From NCBI GenBank assembly GCA_021151825.1, contig JAGKWQ010000001.1, positions 124,001-188,000 of the forward strand: a DNA stretch of 64,000 nucleotides. Reading direction: 5' to 3'. This document shows, piece after piece, positions 1 to 8,846 of the stretch. The notes under the pieces are model-generated. The model was not told the DNA's origin and did no database searches. It worked only from the letters and a program-made list of their open reading frames with translations. Source of the DNA: Cellvibrionaceae bacterium. Its GTDB lineage: Bacteria; Pseudomonadota; Gammaproteobacteria; Pseudomonadales; Cellvibrionaceae. The stretch's first letter is position 1. Each line of letters starts with the position of its first letter. Both the position numbers and the translations under genes were made by a program.

Positions 1-264
1 ATGTTGCCCATCAGCATCCATACAAACCACAACGTCCCCGGTAATTACGCGAAGACCAGTTTTTATTGCCGCACCATTACCTTTGCTATAAGGATGCCTG
101 ATGACATTGACCCCCATATCTTCGGCAACATGTGTGGTGTAATCTGTTGATGCGTCATCAACAATTACCACCTCAGCATTTGGATATAAAGAGCAAATTC
201 TAGGTAAAATCGCTCCTAATCCTTTTTCTTCGTTTTTTGCAGGTATTATTATAGATAATTTCAT
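1..264 (-). CDS. family 2 glycosyltransferase, N-terminal part (runs off the window)
   Basis: The 88 visible codons read as the start of a GT-A fold glycosyltransferase of the dolichyl-phosphate-mannose synthase type. The N-terminus is a hydrophobic strand followed by PAKNEE, then VVIVDDASTD (nucleotide-sugar binding) and GNGAAIKTG, and the visible part ends at MDADGQH, whose DAD is the metal-binding DxD. Enzymes of this family move a sugar from a nucleotide donor to a polyprenyl phosphate at the inner membrane. The ATG overlaps the stop of the upstream membrane protein (ATGA), so the two are translationally coupled. From the context I infer that it makes the lipid-linked sugar used by the neighbouring GT-C-like protein. 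The C-terminal half, including any membrane segments, lies outside the window. Confidence 0.85.
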   Translation of the reverse strand, partial: MKLSIIIPAKNEEKGLGAILPRICSLYPNAEVVIVDDASTDYTTHVAEDMGVNVIRHPYSKGNGAAIKTGLRVITGDVVVCMDADGQH

Positions 265-2210
265 TGCGCCTCCCCAGAAGAACGCCCGCCTGTTTCGAGA
301 GAATCTCTTGCCATTCTCAGCACTTTATCCATTTTTTCAAACTCCGCGTTATATATAGATCTGGATCTAATCAATGAAGAATCTGGTTGAGCATCATAAA
401 TTTGACGCGCGCGATCAAGCATTATTAAAGCCTCGCCAGGCCGTGCAGCGTTCCCCATATCTGCAACCATACTTAATGCAGCATCAGTTTCCGAATATAA
501 ATTCATAGCTTCAAGATAACTTGCTAATGCATTATCAAATTGCTGCAACCTCAAATAAAGCATACCGTTTAAGTAATGATATAGGCGATTAAAAATTGGC
601 AACTCACTATAATGGCCATTTTGCTTAACTGTTTTAATCAAAACCAATGCATATCCAGCATATTCATCACTTTCTTTTGCCACAATTTTTTCTACCAAAT
701 TCCTAAGCCCTTTCACAGCTTGCGCATCAAACGGTTGCGATCTCATTCGATCACCAGCTATCAAGAAGTCATTCTCATTCGCCACATTTGCATACACTTT
801 TACTAACAATGTGTTAATAGTTAACAAACTACTATTCTGAAATTTATTATCGGCATCCTCTAGATATTTTATAGATTCATCTACCCGATCCATTTGCAGG
901 AGCAGCGTGCCAACCCGGTTTTGCGCCCTAGCAGAGTCCGGATTCATTGCAGCCCAATAAATTTCCAATCGATCTGTACTGGACCATAACCGGCTTCGCT
1001 CAATAGTGAGGAAACCAATAAGAAGTAATATTAAAAAGGTACAGAAAAATGCTAAACGAAAATCGATAAGCTTAAATAAGGCAACCATTCCTGCAGCGAT
1101 GGGAAGAAACAAAAAGGCAGCGGGCGCATAATTTCTATGCTCAAAATATAATTCCAAGTTCAACCACGTAGACTCCAATAGATGCCCACTCAAAAAAAAT
1201 AAAATCGATAGGCTGAATAACGGAAATCTATAGCGAAAAACAACACACGAGCTAACCAATAAAAACATTCCGGCAATTGATGTGAAAGTTGTAACTGGAT
1301 GAAACAAGCTTTTTGAGACCACATAGCCATCCTGAAACAATCCTCGCCCCTCTATCTTGGGTATAAATAAGTTAAACAAATATTCCCACATAATTCTAAA
1401 CTGAGACATGATTCTCTCAATCTGGCTGAATGGCCTTCCTGTCATATTTTCTGATGTAAAATCAACCTTACTCAGCAAGTATATAATTAGAATTAATGTC
1501 GGCCCCCAGAGAAATATACTAATCCACCAGAAATTCAACTTTGCTAATTTAGGTGATATGCAAAATTCAATGACCAACACCCCAACCGGCAATAGAATGC
1601 CATTCTCCTTGCAGAGCGAAGACAATAATGTACACACAACCAGACTTATCGACATCCATAAATAACCTGCCAAAGGTCGATTTTTTTCCAGCATAAGACG
1701 CCCATAAAAATATCCGACCAGCCCAATAAACATGAACATTGCGGCTAGTTGCGCCATTCGCTGAACGATATAAAGAGTTGTGGATGCCATATAAGGATGA
1801 AGCATCCAAAGCGCACAGCTAATTAGAGAAATCCATACTGCCTGCTCTTCATCTTTTTTCAGTAGCCGCATAAGCAGCAGCGATGCCCAAGCCAGGAGCA
1901 AACCAACCAAAAGGTGAATTTTTAAATTCGTAGCTTTAAACCAAGCCCCATAGCTGGGCCAGGTATTATCATCCAGCAAAAAAGTAGCCAAGGCTAATGG
2001 TCGTCCTGTAGGACCAGAAACACCGCTAAACACAAAGCTTTTAAACGACTCCCAATCAGTTACACCACCAAATGCTCCCAATGGCTCTAGATTAGGATAA
2101 TCATCAAATAGAAAACCACCATCCAGACCCGGGGCATAACACAACCAGGTAGCAACCAACAGCAAACCAAGAAACAGCGAAGGGAATAAAGCTTTTTCCT
2201 TGTGTCTCAT
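261..2210 (-). CDS. polytopic GT-C-like membrane protein with C-terminal TPR region, probable pilin glycosyltransferase
   Basis: 649 residues. An N-terminal membrane segment is followed by an extracytoplasmic loop with FDDYPNLEP and GRPLALATF, then about ten more hydrophobic segments up to roughly residue 405. The last 240 residues are soluble and contain TPR-like helices (for example PDSARAQNRVGTLLLQ and FDNALASYLEAMNLY). The architecture matches TMTC/ArnT-like GT-C glycosyltransferases, which take sugar from a polyprenyl-phosphate donor and act on the periplasmic side; the acidic pair in the first loop is the expected catalytic position. It sits directly downstream of pilA and overlaps a GT2 gene, so I infer O-glycosylation of pilin. 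An oligosaccharide polymerase or ligase role is the main alternative. The start is the ATG next to the T-tract of the pilA terminator; its ribosome site is weak. Confidence 0.7.
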   Translation of the reverse strand: MRHKEKALFPSLFLGLLLVATWLCYAPGLDGGFLFDDYPNLEPLGAFGGVTDWESFKSFVFSGVSGPTGRPLALATFLLDDNTWPSYGAWFKATNLKIHLLVGLLLAWASLLLMRLLKKDEEQAVWISLISCALWMLHPYMASTTLYIVQRMAQLAAMFMFIGLVGYFYGRLMLEKNRPLAGYLWMSISLVVCTLLSSLCKENGILLPVGVLVIEFCISPKLAKLNFWWISIFLWGPTLILIIYLLSKVDFTSENMTGRPFSQIERIMSQFRIMWEYLFNLFIPKIEGRGLFQDGYVVSKSLFHPVTTFTSIAGMFLLVSSCVVFRYRFPLFSLSILFFLSGHLLESTWLNLELYFEHRNYAPAAFLFLPIAAGMVALFKLIDFRLAFFCTFLILLLIGFLTIERSRLWSSTDRLEIYWAAMNPDSARAQNRVGTLLLQMDRVDESIKYLEDADNKFQNSSLLTINTLLVKVYANVANENDFLIAGDRMRSQPFDAQAVKGLRNLVEKIVAKESDEYAGYALVLIKTVKQNGHYSELPIFNRLYHYLNGMLYLRLQQFDNALASYLEAMNLYSETDAALSMVADMGNAARPGEALIMLDRARQIYDAQPDSSLIRSRSIYNAEFEKMDKVLRMARDSLETGGRSSGEAQ

Positions 2211-2224
2211 AAAAACAAATCCCC

Positions 2225-2252
2225 AAAAAAAATGCCCGCACTTTGGCGGGCA
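2225..2252 (-). terminator. Rho-independent terminator between pilA and the GT-C-like gene
   Basis: On the minus strand TGCCCGC and GCGGGCA form a 7-bp stem with a 6-nt loop, followed by eight T. It lies 26 bases after the pilA stop and just before the next start codon, so it should let abundant pilA message end while a minor fraction reads into the glycosylation genes. Confidence 0.85.
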
Positions 2253-2278
2253 CGATTTAATTCTCTAACTAGTATGTA

Positions 2279-2725
2279 TTAACGGCAAGAGCTCGGTACG
2301 TACTTGGCTTGAAGTGCGTTAGCACCAGCAGCTTTACACACCCATTTGATAGATCCTACAGCACTGATCGGGCTTAATACTAACTCTTTAGATTCGATAC
2401 CTTTTGCGACCGAACCAGCGCCTTTCATCGCAGCAGTAATCAAACCGTTTGTACCAACAGTAACCGATCTAACATATTTACCAGTGATACTTGCAGCAGC
2501 AGCTATACCAGCAGAACCGTTTGATGCAGGAAATGTACCTTTGTTAGTCCAATATTCAGTTACAGCACCTTTGGCACCACTAGAAAGACTCAATGCCTCA
2601 GAAACCTGAGAGCGAGCAGTGTAATCCTGATAAGCAGGCAGAGCCACAGCTGCCAAAATTCCAATGATCGCAACAACGATCATCAATTCGATCAAGGTAA
2701 AACCTTTTTGAATAGATTTTTTCAT
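2279..2725 (-). CDS. pilA: type IV major pilin PilA
   Basis: 148 residues. MKKSIQKG is the type III leader, cut by PilD before Phe in GFTLIELM. The mature protein starts with the classic hydrophobic assembly helix (GFTLIELMIVVAIIG) including Glu5, followed by YQDYTARSQVSEA. Two cysteines near the C-terminus (WVCK and SSCR) form the D-loop disulfide of group-I-like pilins. The start was placed at MKKSIQKG rather than 11 codons upstream because the leader is then of normal length and GGAG lies 9 bases upstream. A sigma-54 promoter lies upstream and pilB is divergent. The C-terminal serines are plausible glycosylation sites by analogy with Pseudomonas pilins; that part is inference. Confidence 0.95.
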   Translation of the reverse strand: MKKSIQKGFTLIELMIVVAIIGILAAVALPAYQDYTARSQVSEALSLSSGAKGAVTEYWTNKGTFPASNGSAGIAAAASITGKYVRSVTVGTNGLITAAMKGAGSVAKGIESKELVLSPISAVGSIKWVCKAAGANALQAKYVPSSCR

Positions 2726-2770
2726 TTTTTTACTCCAGAAAAGATTGGGATTAGACAACGATAGTTACCC

Positions 2771-2786
2771 AGCAACACACATGCCA
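2771..2786 (-). promoter_or_regulatory. sigma-54 (-24/-12) promoter of pilA
   Basis: On the minus strand the sequence is TGGCATGTGTGTTGCT, with GG and GC separated by exactly ten bases, a very good match to the RpoN consensus. Transcription would start near 2760, giving a leader of about 35 nt before the pilA ATG. Pseudomonas pilA is driven by RpoN with the PilS/PilR system; no pilS or pilR is in this window. Confidence 0.8.
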
Positions 2787-2977
2787 AATATCCTAATCCC
2801 TAGTGACGCAATACTTTCAGGTAAAATTGCCTACAAAACCATCCCCAACTTATAACAAAACCGGACATAGAGTGACGTTTTTTGTCACCTAAGTTCATTT
2901 CATTGGGCAAGATCTCCTACAGCCTCGCAGAAGCTGCTAGAGTTATTCAACTCCATTAATAACTAACGGGTTGCTAA

Positions 2978-4708
2978 ATGAACAATCCTACTCCAGCAAT
3001 ACTAAATGGCTTAGCCAGACGGCTTGTTGCCGACAATCTTATAGACACCGAATTGGCCAGCAAATCACTTGCGCAGGCAAAGAAGGAACATATCCCTTTT
3101 GTTCAGCACTTAGTCAATCATGGCATTATTGATAGTCGCACTATTGCACGCGTTGCCTCAGAAGAGTTTGGCTCACCTGTTTTTGATCTAGATGCACTAA
3201 GCAAAGACTCAATCCCGCAAAAACTTGTCGATGACAAGCTAATACGCAAACACCACACATTACCTATTGCAAGACGCGGCAATAGATTATTTTTAGCAGT
3301 TACTGACCCCACTGACCTTCATGCACTTGATGAAATAAAATTCAACACAGGTATTAATACCGAAGCAGTATTAGTAGAGGCAGACAAGCTTAAAACCGCT
3401 ATTGACAAATATTTGAATGCTCAAGAGGAAAGCATTGGCGATGCATTAGGGGGGCTTGATGGTGAACTAGATGATCTTGATATTGAGGCTGTCGACGAAA
3501 ATGCGAAAGGAGATGAGGCAGCGGGTAGCGAAGCTGACGAAGCTCCTATTGTTAAATACATTAATAAGGTATTACTTGATGCAATAAAAGGAGGCTCTTC
3601 AGATATCCACTTCGAGCCTTACGAAAAATCGTATCGCATTCGCTTTCGTACCGATGGTGTATTGCATGAAGTCTCACGCCCACCAGTTAATTTGGCAACC
3701 AGAATGGCAGCTCGCTTAAAAGTAATGTCACAAATGGATATTTCCGAGCGCCGCTTGCCTCAGGATGGTCGTATTAAGCTGAAAGTATCCAAAACCCGTG
3801 CAATTGATTTTCGGGTTAATACCCTGCCAACACTTTTTGGTGAAAAAATCGTATTACGTATTCTCGATCCAAGCTCCGCAAAGCTAGGTATCGATGCGCT
3901 TGGATATGAAGATATTCAGAAAAAACTTTATATGGATGCCCTTGCTCAATCACAAGGAATGATATTGGTAACAGGACCAACAGGTAGTGGTAAAACCGTT
4001 TCACTTTATACAGGATTAAACATTCTTAACACCAATGAAGTGAATATTTCCACTGCGGAAGACCCAGTGGAGATAAACCTTGAAGGCATCAACCAGGTAC
4101 AGATGAACACAAGAGTGGGGCTAACTTTTGCCGAAGCACTTCGTTCTTTTCTTCGTCAAGACCCCGACATAATCATGGTGGGCGAGATTCGCGATCTGGA
4201 AACCGCAGAAATTGCAATTAAAGCCTCCCAAACAGGTCACCTTGTACTTTCCACACTACACACTAACTCAGCGCCAGAGACATTGACTCGCCTGCTTAAC
4301 ATGGGGGTTCCCGCGTTTAACGTTGCAACATCGGTAAGCTTGATTATTGCCCAGCGTTTGGCTCGCCGTCTTTGTACTTCCTGCCGCAAAGCAGCCACCG
4401 ATATCCCTGAAGACATATTGAAACAGGAGGGATTTGACGAAATAGGTATAGCGCGAGCAGAATTCCAACTCTATCACCCTGTGGGCTGTGAAAAATGTAA
4501 TGGGGGCTACAAGGGACGAGTGGGCGTATATGAAGTGGTTCGCATAACCCCTCTTATTGCCAACCTTATAATGGAGGGCGGTAACTCGCTACAAATTGCG
4601 CGAGCAGCCAAAGACGCAGGTTTTAATAATTTAAGAATCTCCGCATTGCGCAAAGTCGCGATGGGATTAACCAGCCTTGAAGAGGCTAACCGAGTCACCA
4701 AGGATTAA
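2978..4708 (+). CDS. pilB: type IV pilus assembly ATPase PilB
   Basis: 576 residues, normal length. The N-terminal GSPII_E/MshEN domain (about 1-150) is followed by the secretion ATPase core. Walker A is GPTGSGKT near residue 331; the Asp box and Walker B region reads LRQDPDIIMVGEIRD; the His box is GHLVLSTLHTN. Two CxxC pairs (CTSC near 466 and CEKC near 503) form the zinc site of PilB/GspE proteins. The hexamer powers pilus extension at the cytoplasmic face of the inner membrane together with PilC. It is divergent from pilA and first in the pilB-pilC-pilD-coaE-yacG run. An acidic linker (DGELDDLDIEAVDE) around residues 160-185 separates the N-domain from the ATPase. Confidence 0.97.
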   Translation: MNNPTPAILNGLARRLVADNLIDTELASKSLAQAKKEHIPFVQHLVNHGIIDSRTIARVASEEFGSPVFDLDALSKDSIPQKLVDDKLIRKHHTLPIARRGNRLFLAVTDPTDLHALDEIKFNTGINTEAVLVEADKLKTAIDKYLNAQEESIGDALGGLDGELDDLDIEAVDENAKGDEAAGSEADEAPIVKYINKVLLDAIKGGSSDIHFEPYEKSYRIRFRTDGVLHEVSRPPVNLATRMAARLKVMSQMDISERRLPQDGRIKLKVSKTRAIDFRVNTLPTLFGEKIVLRILDPSSAKLGIDALGYEDIQKKLYMDALAQSQGMILVTGPTGSGKTVSLYTGLNILNTNEVNISTAEDPVEINLEGINQVQMNTRVGLTFAEALRSFLRQDPDIIMVGEIRDLETAEIAIKASQTGHLVLSTLHTNSAPETLTRLLNMGVPAFNVATSVSLIIAQRLARRLCTSCRKAATDIPEDILKQEGFDEIGIARAEFQLYHPVGCEKCNGGYKGRVGVYEVVRITPLIANLIMEGGNSLQIARAAKDAGFNNLRISALRKVAMGLTSLEEANRVTKD

Positions 4709-4712
4709 TTCC

Positions 4713-5996
4713 ATGGCATTAGCATCAACTACAAAATCAACCAGCGCTGCTGCAAAATCGAAAGCTGCCGCGGCTAAAGCAAAACAGGTTCCGACAACCA
4801 ATACCTATGTATATAAAGGCGTTGATAAAAAGGGCAATAAAATCCAGGGAGAAATTAACGGAGGGAGCCCGACTATTGTTAAAACACTTTTAGCAAGACA
4901 AGGGATTACCACCCGTTCAATATCTAAAAAGGCCAAACCTTTATTTGGCTCCAGCGGAAAAGCCATTAAACCCGCAGACATTGCGGTTTTCTCTCGCCAA
5001 ATGGCGACAATGATGAAGGCTGGCGTACCTCTGGTGCAAGCCTTCGATATTGTTGCAGATGGACTGGAAAACCCCAACCTGCGCAAACTTGTTTTACAAA
5101 TACGAGATAGTGTTGCTGCAGGCGGAGGCTTTGCTAACTCCCTGCGCGAACATCCTAAATATTTTGACGACTTATTTTGTAACCTGGTTGATGCGGGTGA
5201 ACAATCCGGTGCGCTGGAAACAATGCTAGATCGAATTGCGACCTATAAAGAAAAAACTGAAGCGCTGAAAGCAAAAATTAAAAAAGCAATGACATATCCT
5301 ATTGCAGTCGTTGTTGTTGCAATTGTAGTTACAGGCATCCTTTTGGTAAAAGTTGTTCCACAATTTGCGGAGACATTTAGTAGTTTTGGTGCAAATTTGC
5401 CAGCATTTACTTTATTTGTATTAGGTCTATCCGAACTTGCACAAGAATATTGGCTGATAATCTTAGTGGGAATGATTGGTGCTGTATTTGCCTTTAGGGA
5501 AGCAGCAAAACGATCACCAGCCTTTGCTTATGCTATAGATAAATACATTCTAAAACTGCCAATCATAGGGCAAATCATTTATTTATCGGTAATGGCGCGT
5601 TTTGCCCGAACATTAGCGACCACATTTGCAGCAGGCGTACCTTTAATTGATGCACTGACATCCGTTTCGGGCGCTGCGGGTAATAAAATATATGCAGATG
5701 CGATTATTAGGGTTCGAGACGATGTATCTACTGGTATTCAACTTAATACCGCCCTTAAAGCCAGAACTATCTTTCCAACTTTGTTAATACAAATGTCTGC
5801 AATCGGTGAGGAGTCTGGTGCATTGGATGCAATGCTCGATAAAGTAGCAGCTTACTACGAGGATGCCGTAGACAATATGGTTGACAGTTTGACGTCTTTG
5901 TTAGAGCCGATAATTATGTCTGTGCTAGGAGTACTGGTGGGCGGACTAATGATTGCCATGTATCTTCCTATTTTCCAACTTGGCCAGGTTGTATAA
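4713..5996 (+). CDS. pilC: type IV pilus inner-membrane platform protein PilC
   Basis: 427 residues. Two T2SSF domains, each a helical cytoplasmic bundle, are separated by three hydrophobic segments (for example PIAVVVVAIVVTGILLVKVV and the C-terminal PIIMSVLGVLVGGLMIAMY). FSRQMATMMKAGVPLVQAF and FARTLATTFAAGVPLIDAL are the repeated signatures of the two halves. PilC sits in the inner membrane, binds PilB and couples ATP hydrolysis to pilin extraction. The ATG at 4713 was chosen because AAGGA precedes it and it lies 4 bases after the pilB stop; an upstream in-frame start would lie inside pilB. The first 40 residues are a low-complexity Ala/Lys/Ser stretch before YVYKGVDKKGNK. Confidence 0.96.
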   Translation: MALASTTKSTSAAAKSKAAAAKAKQVPTTNTYVYKGVDKKGNKIQGEINGGSPTIVKTLLARQGITTRSISKKAKPLFGSSGKAIKPADIAVFSRQMATMMKAGVPLVQAFDIVADGLENPNLRKLVLQIRDSVAAGGGFANSLREHPKYFDDLFCNLVDAGEQSGALETMLDRIATYKEKTEALKAKIKKAMTYPIAVVVVAIVVTGILLVKVVPQFAETFSSFGANLPAFTLFVLGLSELAQEYWLIILVGMIGAVFAFREAAKRSPAFAYAIDKYILKLPIIGQIIYLSVMARFARTLATTFAAGVPLIDALTSVSGAAGNKIYADAIIRVRDDVSTGIQLNTALKARTIFPTLLIQMSAIGEESGALDAMLDKVAAYYEDAVDNMVDSLTSLLEPIIMSVLGVLVGGLMIAMYLPIFQLGQVV

Positions 5997-5998
5997 GC

Positions 5999-6895
5999 GT
6001 GACATTTTTTGAAGCACTGCAGGTTTACCCTGCTCTTGGTTTATTAAGCACGCTCATTTTAGGTTTACTTGTCGGCAGCTTCCTTAATGTAGTCATTTAT
6101 CGGCTCCCCAAAATGATGGAGCGAGACTGGCAAGAACAATGCAAAGAATTTGTTTCCAACAATAACGATATTGCTGCTATATCCACTGAGAGCGAACAAC
6201 AGGAACCATTTAATTTAATGGTTCCGCGCTCACGGTGCCCTCATTGTGACCATCAGATTAAAGCGTGGGAGAATATCCCGGTCATCAGCTATTTAATACT
6301 TGGTGGAAAATGCTCTGGTTGCAAAGCAAAAATTTCTGCTCGTTATCCAATTATTGAAATTGCTACCGGTTTACTCTCCGCAGCAGTAGTTTTTTATATT
6401 GGATTTAATTGGAATGGATTAGCTGCGTTAGTGTTCACCTGGTCGCTCATTGTATTGACCATGATCGACTTCGATACCTATCTTCTACCGGATGACATCA
6501 CCTTACCGTTGCTGTGGCTTGGATTGATTGTTAATAGTTTTGGCGGCTTTACTGATTTATCCAGCGCATTATGGGGAGCCATTACCGGCTATTTATCACT
6601 CTGGTCCGTTTATAAACTATTTAAGTTATTAACCGGCAAAGAAGGTATGGGCTATGGTGATTTTAAATTGCTGGCAGCATTGGGAGCCTGGATGGGTTGG
6701 CAAATGTTGCCGCAAATTATTTTATTGTCGTCGCTCGTGGGCGCAGCGATTGGTATCAGTTTGATCGTCATTCGCGGGCGAGATAAAAACATTCCCATTC
6801 CGTTTGGTCCTTATTTGGCAATTGCTGGCTGGATTGCCTTTGTCTGGGGCGACACAATCAACCAAACCTATCTAAAGCTCTTCGTAAGCTATTAA
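5999..6895 (+). CDS. pilD: prepilin peptidase / N-methyltransferase PilD
   Basis: 298 residues, starting at GTG two bases after the pilC stop. The N-terminal domain has a hydrophobic segment with GSFLNVVIYRLP and two CxxC pairs (CPHC, CSGC) that hold zinc. The catalytic aspartates of this membrane aspartyl protease are visible in MIDFDTYLLPDD and GMGYGDFKLLAALG. It cleaves the leader peptides of PilA and minor pilins at the inner membrane and methylates the new N-terminal Phe; it also serves type II secretion pseudopilins, relevant in a bacterium that secretes polysaccharidases. It is followed at once by coaE, as in Pseudomonas. Confidence 0.97.
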   Translation: MTFFEALQVYPALGLLSTLILGLLVGSFLNVVIYRLPKMMERDWQEQCKEFVSNNNDIAAISTESEQQEPFNLMVPRSRCPHCDHQIKAWENIPVISYLILGGKCSGCKAKISARYPIIEIATGLLSAAVVFYIGFNWNGLAALVFTWSLIVLTMIDFDTYLLPDDITLPLLWLGLIVNSFGGFTDLSSALWGAITGYLSLWSVYKLFKLLTGKEGMGYGDFKLLAALGAWMGWQMLPQIILLSSLVGAAIGISLIVIRGRDKNIPIPFGPYLAIAGWIAFVWGDTINQTYLKLFVSY

Positions 6896-6898
6896 ATT

Positions 6899-7519
6899 AT
6901 GGCTAGCAAACGCTTGATTGTCGGGCTTACTGGTGGCATTGGTAGTGGCAAATCCGAAGTCTGCCGCCGATTTATCGCAAAGGGCATTACTGTAATTGAT
7001 GCCGATATTGTTGCCCGTGAAGTCGTTGAACCTGGAACGCCGGCGTTAAAACAGATCAGCGCACATTTTGGCGAAGGCATATTAACCAACAAGAATCAGA
7101 ACCCTGAATTAAATCGTTCAAAGTTACGCGAGATTATCTTTTCTGACCCTTGCGAGAAAGAATGGCTGGAAAAAACTTTACACCCGATTATCAATCAGCA
7201 AATCCGTGAACAATTAAAAAATGCTCCCGGCCTTTATGTGATTCTAGCATCACCCTTACTATTAGAAACTCAACAATATCTTTTGGTAAATCGCATTCTG
7301 GTGATAGATGCAAGCGAACAATTGCAAATTGATCGAGCAAGCCAGCGGGATTTTAATAATGAAGCCCAAATTAAAGCTATTATGCAGACTCAGTTATCGC
7401 GGCAAGAGCGTTGTGCAAGAGCAAATGATATTATCCAAAACCACGGCTCATTGATTGAATTAGACGAACAAATAGAAAACTTGCACAAGCTGTACGTGGA
7501 GCTGGCTCAAAACAATTAA
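6899..7519 (+). CDS. coaE: dephospho-CoA kinase CoaE
   Basis: 206 residues. The P-loop is GLTGGIGSGKS at the N-terminus, followed by VIDADIVAREVV and the LEKTLHPII and ASPLLLE motifs of the family. It phosphorylates the 3' hydroxyl of the ribose in dephospho-CoA, the last step of coenzyme A synthesis, in the cytoplasm. The gene starts 3 bases after pilD and is followed by yacG, an arrangement conserved in Pseudomonas and E. coli. Probably co-transcribed with the pil genes. Confidence 0.97.
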   Translation: MASKRLIVGLTGGIGSGKSEVCRRFIAKGITVIDADIVAREVVEPGTPALKQISAHFGEGILTNKNQNPELNRSKLREIIFSDPCEKEWLEKTLHPIINQQIREQLKNAPGLYVILASPLLLETQQYLLVNRILVIDASEQLQIDRASQRDFNNEAQIKAIMQTQLSRQERCARANDIIQNHGSLIELDEQIENLHKLYVELAQNN

Positions 7520-7538
7520 CTGCAGAAATATTTGTAAT

Positions 7539-7739
7539 ATGTCAGAAAATAATGCGCAAGAAATTAAACTAAATTGCCCAACCTGCCAGAAAATGGTTTT
7601 GTGGAATGATCAATTTCCTTTTCGTCCTTTTTGCAGTGACCGCTGCCGATTGATCGACTTGGGAGAGTGGGCGAGCGAGAATCACTGTATCGTGGGGGAT
7701 AATTTGGATATTAATTCAGAGGATGAATTTCAGCGTTAA
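7539..7739 (+). CDS. yacG: DNA gyrase inhibitor YacG (zinc protein)
   Basis: 66 residues. The zinc finger is CPTC near the N-terminus and CSDRC 16 residues later, followed by RLIDLGEWASE, the signature of the YacG family. E. coli YacG binds GyrB and inhibits gyrase. It lies 19 bases after coaE and is the last gene of the run. The 140 bases after it, before the convergent Nudix gene, are AT-rich and show no convincing terminator stem. Confidence 0.95.
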   Translation: MSENNAQEIKLNCPTCQKMVLWNDQFPFRPFCSDRCRLIDLGEWASENHCIVGDNLDINSEDEFQR

Positions 7740-7879
7740 ACAACGTCGACTTAACCTGAATCATTTATGACAGCATTCATTGGGAGGCGATTAACAAATC
7801 ACCCAAACTGCCATAAGTTGAATACATTAAATTCTTAAATATAGATTTTGCATAAATTTAATTGTTAATATTAGCTCTC

Positions 7880-8833
7880 TCACCACCAAGCACTTATACC
7901 TGCCACACCTTGCGCACCTAATAACTTAGCCTGAGATATATCACCGTCCGCCAATCCACCCAATGCATAAACCGGCACATTAGCCAGCTCTACCAAAGAT
8001 GCAAAAGTATTCCATCCCATCGGATTAGTATCGGGATGTGATTGTGTATTTTTTACTGGCGACAGCAATAGATAATCAGCGCCTACTTGTTGGGCCTGAA
8101 TGATTTCATTTTCATCATGACATGATACCCCCAGCAAATAATCAGCAGCGATTGGCCGCGAGGATATTGCAGCAGCTTCATGACGATTCAAATGCAAACC
8201 AATTTTTGCATGAGGAAATGATGAGACCGCTAATTCAAATACATCTAAAGACGAATTAATTAGCAAGCATGCAGAAGATTTTTCGGATAGTTTTATCGCC
8301 TTTGCCAACAAAGATTTATGTGCAGCAAAATCCAGATTAGTTAAGCGCAGTTGCACAAGGCGCACGCCCTGATCAAGCGCAGATGACAAGCGACAGCAAA
8401 AGTCGTCTTCGCCAATAAACTCACCTGTAATCAAATATTTATCAGGAAGAGTTATCGCCTTGATAATAGGTTTATTTGCAGCGGGGAATTCAAATTTACT
8501 TAACTCATCAGGCGCAACCCAACATATTGGCTGACCTTCTGCACCGCAAGGTTCTTCACTAAAGCGGGTGACTTTATGCACATCCAATAGTACAGACTTA
8601 TCGGGATAATGATGGCGAATTTGAATGAGCGGTTCGCTTGCAATAACCTTGATAGCAAGCTCTTCCTGAAGCTCTCGCGTTAGAGCCTGATGAATATTTT
8701 CACCTGCATCAACCTTACCACCGGGAAACTCCCACAAACCGCCCTGATGAGCAGTTTGCGAGCGTTTGGCGATTAAAATTTTTCCGTCGGTGCCAATAAT
8801 AACACCGACAGCAACATGGATTAGTTTAGTCAC
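7880..8833 (-). CDS. Nudix hydrolase (MutT-like) fused to a thiamine-phosphate-synthase-like (TenI) domain
   Basis: 317 residues, GTG start. Residues 1-130 are a MutT domain with an intact Nudix box (GGKVDAGE followed by RELQEEL), suited to hydrolysing oxidised nucleotides such as 8-oxo-dGTP. Residues from about 145 resemble a ThiE/TenI TIM barrel (VRLVQLRL, IGLHLNRHEA, LLLSPVKNTQSHP, VYALGGL). The fusion is common in gammaproteobacteria, where the MutT part is probably the active housekeeping function and the TenI part is of unclear activity. It follows argJ by 13 bases in transcription order, a conserved secA-argJ-mutT layout. Confidence 0.92.
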   Translation of the reverse strand: MTKLIHVAVGVIIGTDGKILIAKRSQTAHQGGLWEFPGGKVDAGENIHQALTRELQEELAIKVIASEPLIQIRHHYPDKSVLLDVHKVTRFSEEPCGAEGQPICWVAPDELSKFEFPAANKPIIKAITLPDKYLITGEFIGEDDFCCRLSSALDQGVRLVQLRLTNLDFAAHKSLLAKAIKLSEKSSACLLINSSLDVFELAVSSFPHAKIGLHLNRHEAAAISSRPIAADYLLGVSCHDENEIIQAQQVGADYLLLSPVKNTQSHPDTNPMGWNTFASLVELANVPVYALGGLADGDISQAKLLGAQGVAGISAWW

Positions 8834-8846
8834 AAGAAAACATTAA

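Noticed and set aside
1408..1809. Overlapping short frames on both strands inside the GT-C gene, and similar ones throughout secA, ftsZ, mur genes and the RND pump
   Set aside because: They are shadows of well-supported genes, without ribosome sites or recognisable domains.
261..2210. Calling the membrane protein a Wzy-type polymerase
   Set aside because: The first loop with FDDYP and the TPR tail fit TMTC/GT-C proteins better, and the position beside pilA favours pilin modification.
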